DNA of 49,339 bases, taken from the NCBI GenBank assembly GCA_938082635.1, contig CALLLI010000205.1, positions 1 to 49,339 of the forward strand. Direction: 5' to 3'. Shown piece after piece: positions 9,079 through 17,945 of the stretch. A model generated the notes under the pieces. The model worked only from the letters and a program-made list of their open reading frames with translations. It was not told where the DNA came from and made no database searches. The first letter of the stretch is position 1; every line of letters starts with the position of its first letter. Source of the stretch: an uncultured Verrucomicrobiales bacterium (lineage in GTDB: Bacteria; Verrucomicrobiota; Verrucomicrobiia; Verrucomicrobiales; DEV007). The position numbers and the translations under genes were made by a program.

Positions 9079-10134
9079 ATGACGCTCCTCGTCCTCCAGG
9101 CGATTGTAGGACTGGCTTTGCTCTACTTCGGCGCAGAATGGCTGGTCAGTGGCAGTTCTAAACTGGCGCTTAGGCTGGGCATTGCGCCCTTAATCATTGG
9201 CCTCACGGTGGTCGCGTTTGGCACGAGCAGCCCCGAACTCTTTGTCTGCCTTGGGGCAAATCTCACTGAGGCTGATCCCATTGTCGGCGGCGGCATGGTC
9301 ATGGGAACGATCATTGGTTCCAATGTCTTCAACCTGGCACTGATCCTTGCCGTCGGAGCGCTCATTCGGCCGATTCCGGTGTCTCGGCAGATTGTGGTTC
9401 GCGAGATGCCGATTCTCCTCGCGGCGACAGCCTTGTTGATCTGGTTCTTGAGAGATCAGCAACTCACTCGGGTTGAGGGCGGGATCTTGTTTGGCGGTTT
9501 GATCGCTTTCCTTGTCCTCTCTGCCATTACCTCAATCAAGCAGATGCGGGAGAAGCGAGGGGCCGCGCCAGAGATTCCCGATGACCTCGATCCTGAAGCG
9601 GCCAAGGAGATGACGGTGTGGAAGGCTATTGGGTTTATCGTCTTCGGCCTGGTCGGATTGGCTTATGGCTCGGATCTCCTGGTCAATAGCTCCAAAGCCA
9701 TTGCCGAGGTCTTTCATGTTTCTGCAGCCATCATCAGCTTCACCATCATCGCGTTCGGTTCCAGCGTGCCTGAACTCGCAACGGTGGTGGTCGCCTCGAT
9801 TCGCAAGGAGGGAGATATTATCACCGGGAACGTCATTGGCTCTAACATTTTTAATACGTTAGCCGTTCTCGGCATAGTGTCTTTGGCCAAGCCAGTCGTC
9901 TACAATTCGGCGCAGCTTTCGACAGTGGAACCCTACTACATGGCAGGTCTAACGCTCATCCTCTTTCCGTTTCTTCTTACGCGGAGGACGATTGCGCGAT
10001 GGGAGGGCTTGGTTCTTCTTTTGGCATGCGCAGGCTTCGGCTATATCCTCTTCCAGAAGGTGCAAACGCAACGAGCGGCGGTACCTTCAGTGGCAGCAGT
10101 TGCCGTCCAAGTGGCTTCTTCTTCGAATCCCTAA
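9079..10134 (+). CDS. Calcium/sodium antiporter (CaCA family, YrbG-like)
   Basis: This 351-residue inner-membrane exchanger has about ten hydrophobic segments arranged as two homologous halves. Each half carries the alpha-repeat signature: GTSSPELFVCLGAN with GTIIGSNVFN in the first, and GSSVPELATVV with GNVIGSNIFN in the second. These glutamates bind Ca2+ in the family. A central hydrophilic loop (about residues 155-180) separates the halves. It lies 9 bp before hldD and may be co-transcribed with it, though the functions do not obviously connect. Confidence 0.93.
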   Translation: MTLLVLQAIVGLALLYFGAEWLVSGSSKLALRLGIAPLIIGLTVVAFGTSSPELFVCLGANLTEADPIVGGGMVMGTIIGSNVFNLALILAVGALIRPIPVSRQIVVREMPILLAATALLIWFLRDQQLTRVEGGILFGGLIAFLVLSAITSIKQMREKRGAAPEIPDDLDPEAAKEMTVWKAIGFIVFGLVGLAYGSDLLVNSSKAIAEVFHVSAAIISFTIIAFGSSVPELATVVVASIRKEGDIITGNVIGSNIFNTLAVLGIVSLAKPVVYNSAQLSTVEPYYMAGLTLILFPFLLTRRTIARWEGLVLLLACAGFGYILFQKVQTQRAAVPSVAAVAVQVASSSNP

Positions 10135-10143
10135 CTCAATACC

Positions 10144-11175
10144 ATGGCATACGATAATAAACGACGCTACATCGTGACGGGTGGAGCTGGCATGATCGGC
10201 AGCGCACTCGTTTGGGCACTCAATAACCGAGGAATCGATAACATCCTTATCGTGGATCGATTAGGCGAGGACGAGAAGTGGAAGAATCTCGTTCCCTTGC
10301 AGTATGCAGACTACATGGATGCGGACGAGTTTCTTGAAGCAACCAAAGTGAAAGGGGATGCTCTCGGTCAAGTGGGAGCGATCTTTCACATGGGAGCGTG
10401 TTCCGCCACAACAGAAACGGACTGCAACTATCTCATGCAGAACAATTTCGCCTACACGCGTGATCTGGCGCAGTGGGCTAGTTCTCGGCGGTACCGCTTT
10501 GTTTATGCCTCCTCTGCAGCCACCTATGGTGACGGTGCCGAGGGTATGAGCGATGGAGCGGAAGATCTTTACGCCTATCGCCCCCTGAACATGTATGGCT
10601 ACTCGAAGCACCTCTTCGATTGCCATGCCGTTCAGAAAGGGATCAGTCGCGGTATCTTGGGCTTGAAGTTCTTCAATGTGTTCGGCCCTAACGAGCAACA
10701 CAAAGGCGACATGCGCAGTGTGGTGAACAAGGGGTTCCACCAGATCATGGAGACTGGGCGATTGCAGCTGTTTAAGAGTTACCATCCGGACTATCAGCAC
10801 GGCGGACAGAAGCGTGATTTCCTCTACGTGAAAGACGCTGTGGAAATGGTCCTGCATCTAGCGGAAATGCCACTTGCTGGTGGCCTCTTTAACATCGGCT
10901 CTGGGCACGCGTCGACCTGGTTGGAACTCGGGCAAGCCATCTTTGCGGCGCTTGGTCGTCCTAGCCAGATTGACTTTGTCGACATGCCGGATCAACTCCG
11001 TGGGAAGTATCAGTACTTCACTCAGGCTGACATGAGCCGTTTCCAAGAGACGAGCTATCCGGAAGCTCTCACGCCGTTACAGGACTCTGTTCGAGACTAT
11101 GTGCAGAATTATCTCAGGGGGAGCAAGCACCTCGGCGATGAGCCTTGGGAAGATGACGGCGTTGCGGAAGTCTAG
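10144..11175 (+). CDS. hldD: ADP-L-glycero-D-manno-heptose 6-epimerase
   Basis: HldD makes ADP-L-glycero-D-manno-heptose for the lipopolysaccharide inner core. The 343-residue short-chain dehydrogenase fold begins with the NAD(P)-binding loop TGGAGMIGS (Met where Phe is usual). It keeps HMGACS, the SSAATYG strand, the catalytic YGYSK, and the family-specific FFNVFGPNE and KRDFLYVKD segments. Its presence argues for a Gram-negative outer membrane with heptose. The next gene is convergent, with its stop only 6 bp away. Confidence 0.93.
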   Translation: MAYDNKRRYIVTGGAGMIGSALVWALNNRGIDNILIVDRLGEDEKWKNLVPLQYADYMDADEFLEATKVKGDALGQVGAIFHMGACSATTETDCNYLMQNNFAYTRDLAQWASSRRYRFVYASSAATYGDGAEGMSDGAEDLYAYRPLNMYGYSKHLFDCHAVQKGISRGILGLKFFNVFGPNEQHKGDMRSVVNKGFHQIMETGRLQLFKSYHPDYQHGGQKRDFLYVKDAVEMVLHLAEMPLAGGLFNIGSGHASTWLELGQAIFAALGRPSQIDFVDMPDQLRGKYQYFTQADMSRFQETSYPEALTPLQDSVRDYVQNYLRGSKHLGDEPWEDDGVAEV

Positions 11176-11181
11176 GCTCAG

Positions 11182-11838
11182 TTAGCCCTGGGCCGTGTCT
11201 TCAGGATCTCTGCGGGGCGCGCTTTTCTTCTTGCGTACGCGGCCTACCACGAAGCGCGTCTCGATTGGATAGGCTTTCTTCTTCGCTGACTTGGGTCGCG
11301 GAGTGTCCTGAGCATTGATCTCAGGAGATGTCGCTGCCGTATTGCCGGTCACTTGATTGAGTAGCCAGCGGATGATCCAGGGGCCCACGCCGATCACGCC
11401 GTAGCCGACCATGTACTGGGCGGCGATGGCGTAGCTTGGCCACGGAAAGCCACTCGCTGGAGCGACGGGTTTGATCTCGCCGAAGAGATCCGTGCCGATG
11501 GTGCCCGACGTCGGAATCTGGGCTTCAGGTCCCATGATGAGAGACAGTGATAGTCCAATCATCGTGACAAGACAGAACAGGAGGCTCACTGCCATCATGC
11601 GTTGGAAATGACGGGGACCAGCATAGTCAGTGTGATTGCGAGCGTGCCATGGGTAGACAAGAACAACGCCGATGTAGACAGCCAAGATGTTAACGAAGAT
11701 GATGCTAATTTGGCGGAGCCAAGGAAGCATGGGGCCGTGTGCAAGTAGGTGCCAGTATTGGAAAAACGTTAGTGTGACACCAAGGATAAAGAACAGGTAG
11801 CCAAGGAAGATTCGGCGAGGATCAATGGCGGCAGGCAT
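11182..11838 (-). CDS. Four-helix membrane protein of unknown function
   Basis: I do not recognise this 218-residue protein. From the ATG at 11838 it shows four likely transmembrane helices, around residues 12-32, 42-62, 80-102 and 134-156. A basic, Lys/Arg-rich cytoplasmic tail follows, with runs such as KSAKKK and VRKKKS. The start at 11838 lies 4 bp after the acyP stop, which is better than an earlier in-frame ATG at 11871 that would overlap acyP. The gene is the last of a minus-strand trio with acyP and the 449-residue protein. The tail could bind nucleic acid or phospholipid; that is only a guess. Confidence 0.7.
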   Translation of the reverse strand: MPAAIDPRRIFLGYLFFILGVTLTFFQYWHLLAHGPMLPWLRQISIIFVNILAVYIGVVLVYPWHARNHTDYAGPRHFQRMMAVSLLFCLVTMIGLSLSLIMGPEAQIPTSGTIGTDLFGEIKPVAPASGFPWPSYAIAAQYMVGYGVIGVGPWIIRWLLNQVTGNTAATSPEINAQDTPRPKSAKKKAYPIETRFVVGRVRKKKSAPRRDPEDTAQG

Positions 11839-11842
11839 AGCT

Positions 11843-12112
11843 CTAGCGGATACTGAACCCACTGACACCACCGAGGTCGGCTATGTAGTGCTCCTCTTCG
11901 CCTCGTATGTTGCCGCCCATTTGGCCTTCCCGAACCGCGACAAGGAAATCTTCCACCTCGTCATCATTGCCCATCACTTGCATTTCAACTCGACCGTCTG
12001 GCAGGTTTGTGATCCACCCGCAGACGTCGAACCCCATGGCTTCGCGCTTCGTGGCGTAACGAAAGCCGACGCCTTGCACGCGCCCCTCATAGAAGACTTG
12101 TTTGGCTGCCAT
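11843..12112 (-). CDS. acyP: Acylphosphatase
   Basis: Acylphosphatase hydrolyses carboxyl-phosphate bonds of small acyl phosphates in the cytoplasm. Starting at ATG 12112 gives 89 residues, the usual size, and places the phosphate-binding loop GRVQGVGFR (catalytic Arg) near residues 9-17. The WITNLPDGRVE segment holds the catalytic Asn. A longer start at 12154 would add a tail not seen in the family. The gene sits between two minus-strand genes of unknown function and probably forms an operon with the membrane protein 4 bp downstream. Confidence 0.92.
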   Translation of the reverse strand: MAAKQVFYEGRVQGVGFRYATKREAMGFDVCGWITNLPDGRVEMQVMGNDDEVEDFLVAVREGQMGGNIRGEEEHYIADLGGVSGFSIR

Positions 12113-12169
12113 GTGATTATGAGTTTGTTTGGAAACTCTCAAGGAGAGTCCCATGCGATGGGCGAGCGA

Positions 12170-13519
12170 TCAAGGCCTGTTCTTCTCGAAGCTTGAGCGA
12201 CTGGCAAGGCTTTCGAGGGCGTCTTTCCATGACTCCTCAGTCGAGCGAATGATGGTCACGGTGTTGCCTTCAGCCAGAATCTTGAGGCCAAGGATGTCTT
12301 CGTAAGTGATGCTCTTCGGCTTCTGTTCGGTCGGTATGCTCACCCCGAAGAGTTTCGGAGCCTGAGCTCGCACCAAGTTGAAGAAGCGATCGGCTGCTGC
12401 CGCATCTCGCCATGCGGATTTCCACACTAGTTGAGGGGCATCGCTTGACGTCTGATAGAGTAAGACACCGTCTCCTTCCCAACCAGCCGCGATGAGCCCT
12501 GCGTCTTCCGGAAGCGAGACCACCTCCAGCAAAGAGCGAATGAGGAGCTCTCCGATCACATTGTCCCAGGCGGGCTCAGAGTTTTGAACATCCCGCTGCG
12601 CCCAACGCAGTCGCTGGGGCTCCCAGCGAGGGGTCTCCAGAAATCGATCTGGATGGAGAATGTGCGACGTTGTTGTCGGCATTTGCTGGTAGATCGAATC
12701 CAGCGCAACATTCTGTGCGGAAACGGCCTGACAGAAATGCACGCCATCGCGCATCCCTAGAAACTCGATGATTCGGAGCGGTTTCGGCCAGTTGTTAGTC
12801 AGCGTGTCCGTGCGTTTCCATGCCTGAGATGCCACGACATCCGTCTTGGTGTATTTTAGCGTCTGCCAAGTGGTGTCTCCTGTGACAAAGGCTTGTTGTG
12901 CCAACATGCGATCCAAGTTGACCTCAGTGGGGATGATGGCTTCTCGCCATTGGAAATTTTGGTCTAGCAAGAGTCGCATCAGATGTCGAGTTAACCACTC
13001 TCGTGTTTCTGACTTCTTAGTGTCCACGGTCTCGGTATGAAGAAGGGATCCATTCTGAGCATCGTGTAGCACGTCGCTTGAGAGGCTGGAGCGCAATCGA
13101 TAACGCGCGGTGAGATCCTCATCATGAGGTAGGATTCCTAACAATTGCCAAGTTAGCCCCAAGCGCGCCAAGGTGTCCGAAGGAAACTGGGCGTTGCGTT
13201 CAGCCTGCCACGCTTTCTGAATACCTGCAGTACTCGTGGGCACGAAGTCTAACGCTTCGGGAAACGTGAGCTCTCGCGCTTTCGAGATCTGAAACGCTTC
13301 GTTTAGGAGCAGGCTCTCCAGTGCTCCTGCGGGCCCGCTTTCGGCCGTCGTCGTCAGCGGCTTCGCTGGGGCTGAAGCTGCCCCGTCGCCGTTCGTTCCG
13401 CTATCGCTCACTGGCGGCGCCCCACTCGAGGTATTGGTATCATGCACACCGATTAGCGCTCGTCCGGCTAGAGCCGCGAGTATGATCAAAACTAGTAGCA
13501 AGATCCCAGGGCGGCTCAT
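12170..13519 (-). CDS. Membrane-anchored protein of unknown function
   Basis: I do not recognise this 449-residue protein. It opens with one hydrophobic segment (about residues 5-20), then a Ser/Thr/Ala/Gly-rich linker to about residue 65, and a soluble domain that should lie outside the cytoplasm. No catalytic motif stands out. The domain has repeated mixed alpha/beta text with several Trp-rich stretches (for example WTRTDTLTNNW-like text near residue 240). The stop lies 57 bp before the acyP start, so co-transcription with acyP is plausible. It is divergent from galE. Confidence 0.75.
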   Translation of the reverse strand: MSRPGILLLVLIILAALAGRALIGVHDTNTSSGAPPVSDSGTNGDGAASAPAKPLTTTAESGPAGALESLLLNEAFQISKARELTFPEALDFVPTSTAGIQKAWQAERNAQFPSDTLARLGLTWQLLGILPHDEDLTARYRLRSSLSSDVLHDAQNGSLLHTETVDTKKSETREWLTRHLMRLLLDQNFQWREAIIPTEVNLDRMLAQQAFVTGDTTWQTLKYTKTDVVASQAWKRTDTLTNNWPKPLRIIEFLGMRDGVHFCQAVSAQNVALDSIYQQMPTTTSHILHPDRFLETPRWEPQRLRWAQRDVQNSEPAWDNVIGELLIRSLLEVVSLPEDAGLIAAGWEGDGVLLYQTSSDAPQLVWKSAWRDAAAADRFFNLVRAQAPKLFGVSIPTEQKPKSITYEDILGLKILAEGNTVTIIRSTEESWKDALESLASRSSFEKNRP

Positions 13520-13662
13520 CGTTAATCTTCCTGCCCCATTCTCATTCCGCTGTCAACGCGCTGGGAGTTGTTGGTCCAGATGGTAGGGGGGGGAGTATGG
13601 GCTAAAGTGCTCTGCTAAGCCTGCCAGATATACAGACAGACCACTAAACTATGGAAATTCGA

Positions 13663-13691
13663 TTGACACTGTGGCGAGTAGCCTCTTCGAT
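13663..13691 (+). promoter_or_regulatory. Candidate sigma70-type promoter of galE
   Basis: A perfect TTGACA at 13663-13668 is followed, after 17 bases, by TTCGAT at 13686-13691, a weak -10. The predicted start of transcription falls within a few bases of the galE ATG at 13703, so the message would be almost leaderless. Confidence 0.35.
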
Positions 13692-13702
13692 CTGCGTCAG
13701 GT

Positions 13703-14683
13703 ATGAAAGTTCTCGTTACCGGTGGAGCCGGTTACATTGGCAGCGTGTCGAGCGCTGAATTGCTGCGCGCCGGACATGAAGTGGTCGTGCTTGATAATCT
13801 TTATCAGGGCCATCGAGCGGCGGTGCCGAAGGGGGCTGTCTTCGTCGAAGCCGATCTTGCGAATCGCGCTCAGATCGATGCGATCCTAACGGGGCATAAG
13901 CCGGAGGCGATCATGCACTTTGCGGCCTACTCGCTAGTGGGAGAATCGATGGAGAGTCCCTTTAAGTACCTCGGTGAGAATGTGACCAATGCGCTCAATT
14001 TGCTCGAGAGCGCGGTCGATCATGGCGTGTTGAAATTCATCCTCTCCTCGACGGCTAATCTCTTCGATGATCCAGAGAAGATGCCAATTGCGGAGACGGA
14101 GCGGATCGTGCCCGGCAGCCCGTATGGGGAGTCGAAGGCCATCATTGAGCGCTATTTGTATTGGCTAGAGAAGACGCACAGCCTCAAATATGCGTGTTTG
14201 CGCTATTTCAATGCGGCTGGAGCAGCCCCCGAGCGAGGCGAAGATCACGCGCCCGAGTTGCACTTGATTCCGCTCGTGTTGCAGGTGGCGCTAGGGCAGC
14301 GAGACAGCATCAAGATGTTTGGCGACGACTACGATACACCAGATGGCACTTGTGTGAGAGACTATATTCATGTCCTTGATCTTGCCCAAGCACACATTCT
14401 CGCCTTGGAAGCTTTGGATGGTGGGAGCCAGGTTTACAATCTAGGAAATGGCCAAGGCTACTCCGTGAAGCAGGTCATCGAGACAGCCCGAGAAATCACG
14501 GGCCACACGATTCCTGCGGAGGTCACGCCGCGGCGGGGAGGGGATCCGGCAATACTCGTGGCTTCGAGTGGAAAGATTCGCGAAACGTTAGGTTGGAAGC
14601 CGCAGTATCTCGAACTTGAAGCCATTGTGAAAACGGCGTGGGAATGGCACCAGACCCATCCTCAGGGTTACAATGATCGCTAA
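13703..14683 (+). CDS. galE: UDP-glucose 4-epimerase
   Basis: GalE interconverts UDP-glucose and UDP-galactose with bound NAD, feeding envelope polysaccharide synthesis. The 326-residue extended SDR fold starts with TGGAGYIGS (residues 6-14). It has the [11 protein letters not shown] segment, the catalytic SPYGESK, the RYFNAAGA strand and the diagnostic [13 protein letters not shown]. The strand before the catalytic Tyr reads [10 protein letters not shown] where SSAAVYG is more typical. It is monocistronic by spacing and divergent from the acyP cluster. A G8 homopolymer (13586-13593) lies in the shared intergenic region. Confidence 0.95.
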   Translation: MKVLVTGGAGYIGSVSSAELLRAGHEVVVLDNLYQGHRAAVPKGAVFVEADLANRAQIDAILTGHKPEAIMHFAAYSLVGESMESPFKYLGENVTNALNLLESAVDHGVLKFILSSTANLFDDPEKMPIAETERIVPGSPYGESKAIIERYLYWLEKTHSLKYACLRYFNAAGAAPERGEDHAPELHLIPLVLQVALGQRDSIKMFGDDYDTPDGTCVRDYIHVLDLAQAHILALEALDGGSQVYNLGNGQGYSVKQVIETAREITGHTIPAEVTPRRGGDPAILVASSGKIRETLGWKPQYLELEAIVKTAWEWHQTHPQGYNDR

Positions 14684-14685
14684 GT

Positions 14686-14716
14686 TTGACAACCGTCGTC
14701 CTCCGTTCACTTTAGG
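14686..14716 (+). promoter_or_regulatory. Candidate promoter of the FKBP gene
   Basis: A perfect TTGACA lies at 14686-14691, immediately after galE. The best -10 is a loose TTTAGG at 14711-14716 after a long 19-base spacer. The ATG at 14744 would follow a leader of about 20 bases. Only the -35 is convincing. Confidence 0.3.
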
Positions 14717-14743
14717 CGCATCCTTAAGGATCAATCAAAGACC

Positions 14744-15562
14744 ATGAAACTCCCAATACTTGCTCGCTTCTTCGTCATCAGCGCCGTCGTGAGTGTCCTC
14801 TCTTCAAACGTGAACGCCCAAGACTTGAAAGCCCCAGACGACGTTGCTGCTCCTCCTAAAGATGCTATCAAAGAGGCCTCCGGGCTTGCTTCGAAGGTAC
14901 TGACCAAAGGCACTGGTAGCGAGAAACCCGGTCCTACTGATAAAGTGAAGGTTCACTACTCCGGTTGGACGTTGGATGGAAAGATGTTCGATAGCTCGGT
15001 CGAGCGTGGAACCCCATCGACCTTCGGGTTGAATCAGGTCATCAAAGGCTGGACCGAAGGGCTTCAACTGATGGTGGAAGGCGAGAAGCGTCGTTTCTGG
15101 ATTCCTGCAGACCTCGCTTATGGCGAGAATCCTGGCGGTGGTCGCCCCGGCGGAATGCTTTGCTTCGACGTCGAGTTTATTGAGAACTTGGCTCCCAAGC
15201 CACCAGAAGACGTCGCTGCGGTGCCCGACACGGCTAAGAAGACAGCCTCTGGTTTGGCTTCTAGAGTGCTCAATGAAGGCACCGGAACAACCAAACCGAC
15301 TGCAACGAACACCGTGACGGTCCATTATTCTGGCTGGACCACGGACGGTAAGCTCTTCGATAGCTCGGTAGAGCGGGGCCAGCCAGCCACCTTCCCATTA
15401 GATCGCGTCATCGCTGGTTGGACGGAAGGTGTGCAACTCATGGTGCAAGGTGAGAAGCGTCGCTTCTGGATTCCTGCAGAGCTCGGCTACGGCAAGACGC
15501 CACCTCCCGGAGCGCCTGCTGGCATGTTGGTGTTTGATGTCGAGTTGCTGGGCATCCGATAG
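14744..15562 (+). CDS. Exported peptidyl-prolyl isomerase with two FKBP domains
   Basis: This 272-residue protein has a signal peptide (cleavage likely after residue 25, NVNA) and two complete FKBP-type domains in tandem, about residues 45-145 and 165-272. Each repeats the same landmarks: VHYSGWT, DGK-FDSSVERG, VI-GWTEG, GEKRRFWIP and a final Asp/Glu-rich strand. The copies are also similar at DNA level (for example around 15088 and 15460), so they stem from an internal duplication. It would speed proline isomerisation in exported proteins. It stands alone between galE and the rpsB block. Whether both active sites work is open. Confidence 0.93.
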   Translation: MKLPILARFFVISAVVSVLSSNVNAQDLKAPDDVAAPPKDAIKEASGLASKVLTKGTGSEKPGPTDKVKVHYSGWTLDGKMFDSSVERGTPSTFGLNQVIKGWTEGLQLMVEGEKRRFWIPADLAYGENPGGGRPGGMLCFDVEFIENLAPKPPEDVAAVPDTAKKTASGLASRVLNEGTGTTKPTATNTVTVHYSGWTTDGKLFDSSVERGQPATFPLDRVIAGWTEGVQLMVQGEKRRFWIPAELGYGKTPPPGAPAGMLVFDVELLGIR

Positions 15563-15580
15563 CGACTTAGCCCCTTGGTT

Positions 15581-15608
15581 CCTATGGAATTTCACTGTCG
15601 TCCATAGG
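15581..15608 (+). terminator. Candidate terminator hairpin after the FKBP gene
   Basis: A perfect 7-bp stem (15581-15587 with 15602-15608) encloses 14 bases, and a C-run then a T-rich stretch (15615-15627) follow 19 bp after the FKBP stop. The large loop and the interrupted T-tract make it a weak terminator. Confidence 0.35.
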
Positions 15609-15647
15609 GCCCCCCTATTCTTCTTTCAAAATCTGCTCGATTGGCAC

Positions 15648-15675
15648 TTGCGGGGCCAGTGGGTCTGCCTATACT
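15648..15675 (+). promoter_or_regulatory. Candidate promoter of rpsB-tsf
   Basis: TTGCGG at 15648-15653 and a good -10, TATACT, at 15670-15675 are separated by 16 bases. Transcription would start about 85 bases before rpsB. In other bacteria the rpsB leader is the site of S2 autoregulation; the leader here could play that role. Confidence 0.4.
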
Positions 15676-15766
15676 TGGCCGCTCGCTGGATAGGGGGAAA
15701 TTAGCTTTCTTCTTGACTACCTTTCTCAAGGAAGCCCTCAACCTGCCAGCGCCACGCACAACCTCT

Positions 15767-16504
15767 ATGTCTACGGAACTACTCGAAGAACTCGTCGAAG
15801 CCGGTGTCCACTACGGTCACCAGCGCCGGAAATGGAATCCTAAGATGAAGCCATTTCTGCTCGAGCAGAAGAACAGCATCTATATCATCAATCTCTTTGA
15901 GACGGTGAAGCAGCTCGATGTGGCTGCCTCCTATCTGGCAGAGCTTGCTGCAAATGGTAAGCGCATCCTCTTCGTGGGCTGCAAACGTCAGGCTCAAGAG
16001 TCCGTTCGTGAAGCTGCAGAGGCTTGCAACCAGTTCTACATCAATCATCGCTGGCTCGGTGGTACCTTGACTAACATGTCGACCATCCGGAAGAGTGTTC
16101 AGCGTCTCGACTACCTAGAGAAGCTCGAGAAGTCTCCTGAGAAGAAGACCATGAGTAAGAAAGAGCTCGCTGCTCTCGGGCGTGAGCGCTCCAAGCTCCT
16201 TCGCAACCTCGAAGGTATCCGCAACATGGAGAAGCCACCAGACGCGGTTGTCGTCGTGGACTCTGCTCGTGAGTGCATTGCCGTGAAAGAAGCTCAGCGT
16301 CTGAACATTCCAGTGGTCGCTCTGGTCGATAGCAATGCTGATCCAGACCCTATTGCTTATCCTATTGCTGCAAATGACGATGCTCTTCGCTCGATCCGCA
16401 TTATCTTGCAGAAGCTGATCGATCCTGTGATTGCTGCCACTCAGGGCGGCGGTAAATTCACTCCGGCCAAGCGCGCCGAGATGGAAGTCGTCGCAGACGT
16501 CTAA
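15767..16504 (+). CDS. rpsB: 30S ribosomal protein S2
   Basis: S2 is a late-binding small-subunit protein. ATG 15767 gives 245 residues; the frame is open upstream to 15641, but the family starts with the helix STELLEELVEAGVHYGHQ seen here. Other diagnostic segments are RKWNPKMKPF, YINHRWLGGTLTN and the C-terminal VDSNADPDPIAYPIAANDDA. There is no Shine-Dalgarno before the ATG. Order rpsB-tsf is nearly universal in bacteria. A leader of about 90 bases follows the candidate promoter. Confidence 0.97.
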   Translation: MSTELLEELVEAGVHYGHQRRKWNPKMKPFLLEQKNSIYIINLFETVKQLDVAASYLAELAANGKRILFVGCKRQAQESVREAAEACNQFYINHRWLGGTLTNMSTIRKSVQRLDYLEKLEKSPEKKTMSKKELAALGRERSKLLRNLEGIRNMEKPPDAVVVVDSARECIAVKEAQRLNIPVVALVDSNADPDPIAYPIAANDDALRSIRIILQKLIDPVIAATQGGGKFTPAKRAEMEVVADV

Positions 16505-16607
16505 GGAAACGGTAATCTCGTCGATCTTTAGTAATCCTTTTATCGTCGTTGGCATTCTTTTGCCAGCCTTCGAATCATATTCCAATACTCTAACTGACAC
16601 ACAAGCC

Positions 16608-17201
16608 ATGGCTGAAATTAGCGCCAAACTCGTAGCCACCCTCCGTGAAAAGACCAACGTCGGCATGATGAAGTGCAAGGATGCACTCAAAGAAGCTGAC
16701 GGTGATTTGGAGAAAGCAGAAACTATCCTTCGTAAAAAAGGACTCCAGTCTGCTGACAAGAAGGCCTCTCGTGCCGCAAAGGAAGGTGTCATTGCTTCCT
16801 ACATCCACCACGATCGTGCTGGTGTGCTCATCGAAGTGAGCTGCGAAACGGACTTTGTGGCCAAGACCGATTCTTTCCGGTCTTTCGTCAAAGACGTCAC
16901 GCTCCACATCGCAGCGGCTCAGCCGACCTGCGTCTCTCGTGAGGAAGTCTGCCCTGACCTTGTGGCCAAAGAGAAAGAGATTTACGCGGAGCAGATGAAG
17001 GATAAGCCTGCCAACGTGATCGAGAAGATTCTCGTGGGCAAGATGGACAAGTTCTACTCAACGACTTGTTTGTTAGAGCAGGGCTTCATCAAGGATCCCG
17101 ACCAGACGGTCGGCGACTTGCTCAAGGGTAAGATTGTTGAGCTCGGTGAGAATATTGTGATCCGCCGCTTCACTCGCTACGCCTTAGGCGACAGCCAATA
17201 G
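16608..17201 (+). CDS. tsf: Elongation factor Ts (short form)
   Basis: EF-Ts reloads EF-Tu with GTP. ATG 16608 gives only 197 residues, clearly shorter than the about 280 of E. coli, because one of the two core subdomains and the coiled coil are missing, as in several phyla. The N-terminal UBA-like domain with TNVGMMKCKDALKE is intact, and so is the nucleotide-exchange loop CETDFVAKTDSF (about residues 76-87). The frame is open further upstream to 16431 inside rpsB, but that stretch is not family-like. No Shine-Dalgarno is seen; the ATG stands in a ccATGg context. Confidence 0.96.
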   Translation: MAEISAKLVATLREKTNVGMMKCKDALKEADGDLEKAETILRKKGLQSADKKASRAAKEGVIASYIHHDRAGVLIEVSCETDFVAKTDSFRSFVKDVTLHIAAAQPTCVSREEVCPDLVAKEKEIYAEQMKDKPANVIEKILVGKMDKFYSTTCLLEQGFIKDPDQTVGDLLKGKIVELGENIVIRRFTRYALGDSQ

Positions 17202-17289
17202 GCTGTGAAGGCCCTTTCGCTTGATGGGGCTCATATCTGTGTTTGTTTACGCCCCTTCTCCTCTCTCCTACTTTTAAATCGAACGACCC

Positions 17290-17934
17290 ATGGCCAATAT
17301 TAAATCACTCAACGCACAGAAGCGCGAAGGTTCCGGTACCGCAGCTGCCAAGAAACTCCGCCGTCAGGGCCGCATCCCAGGCGTTGTCTACGGTGGTAAC
17401 CAGGACAACTATGCGGTCGATATGGACCGGATTGAAATCCGCGACCTCCTCGCGAGCAGCGCCTCTGAGAATATCCTGGTTCGTTTGGATATCGATGGTG
17501 CCAAGGAGCAGGACAAGCTTGCTCTTATCCAGGCCGTGCAACATAACGTGCTGACGAGCGCTATCAACCACATCGATTTCCATTGTGTCAGTGAAGACGA
17601 AGAGATTGTGGCATCCGTGCCTCTCCAGCTCATTGGCGAAGCCGCAGGGATCAAGGCTGGTGGCCTTCTCGATCAGCAGCTTCAAACTCTCGACGTGCGT
17701 TGTAAGCCTGGAGACCTTCCTGAGTTACTCCAGGGTGACATCACCGAGGTCGGCCTTGGCCAACCTTTCCATATTGGAGGCGTGACCTTTCCTGAAGGCG
17801 TGTCAGCGGTGCTGGCAGATGATGTTGTTGTTGCGATCATCGCGGAGCTGAGAGCTATCCAGACTCCTGAAGAGGAGGCCGCTGATGCTGCCGCCGCTGC
17901 GCCTGCAGCAGCGACAGCTGACGCTGACGCTTAA
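17290..17934 (+). CDS. rplY: 50S ribosomal protein L25 (CTC form)
   Basis: This 214-residue L25/CTC protein binds 5S rRNA. The first domain, about residues 1-95, contains GSGTAAAKKLRRQGRIPGVVYG. A second beta-rich CTC domain extends to about residue 190, followed by an acidic Ala-rich tail (EEEAADAAAA). The gene is directly upstream of pth, 11 bp apart, the classic rplY-pth pair. The start ATG 17290 has no Shine-Dalgarno. Confidence 0.95.
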   Translation: MANIKSLNAQKREGSGTAAAKKLRRQGRIPGVVYGGNQDNYAVDMDRIEIRDLLASSASENILVRLDIDGAKEQDKLALIQAVQHNVLTSAINHIDFHCVSEDEEIVASVPLQLIGEAAGIKAGGLLDQQLQTLDVRCKPGDLPELLQGDITEVGLGQPFHIGGVTFPEGVSAVLADDVVVAIIAELRAIQTPEEEAADAAAAAPAAATADADA

Positions 17935-17945
17935 CCTTTCGGACC

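Noticed and set aside
13586-13593. G8 run before galE as a phase-variable switch
   Set aside because: It lies outside any coding frame and about 110 bases before the start, away from the candidate promoter; no evidence for switching.
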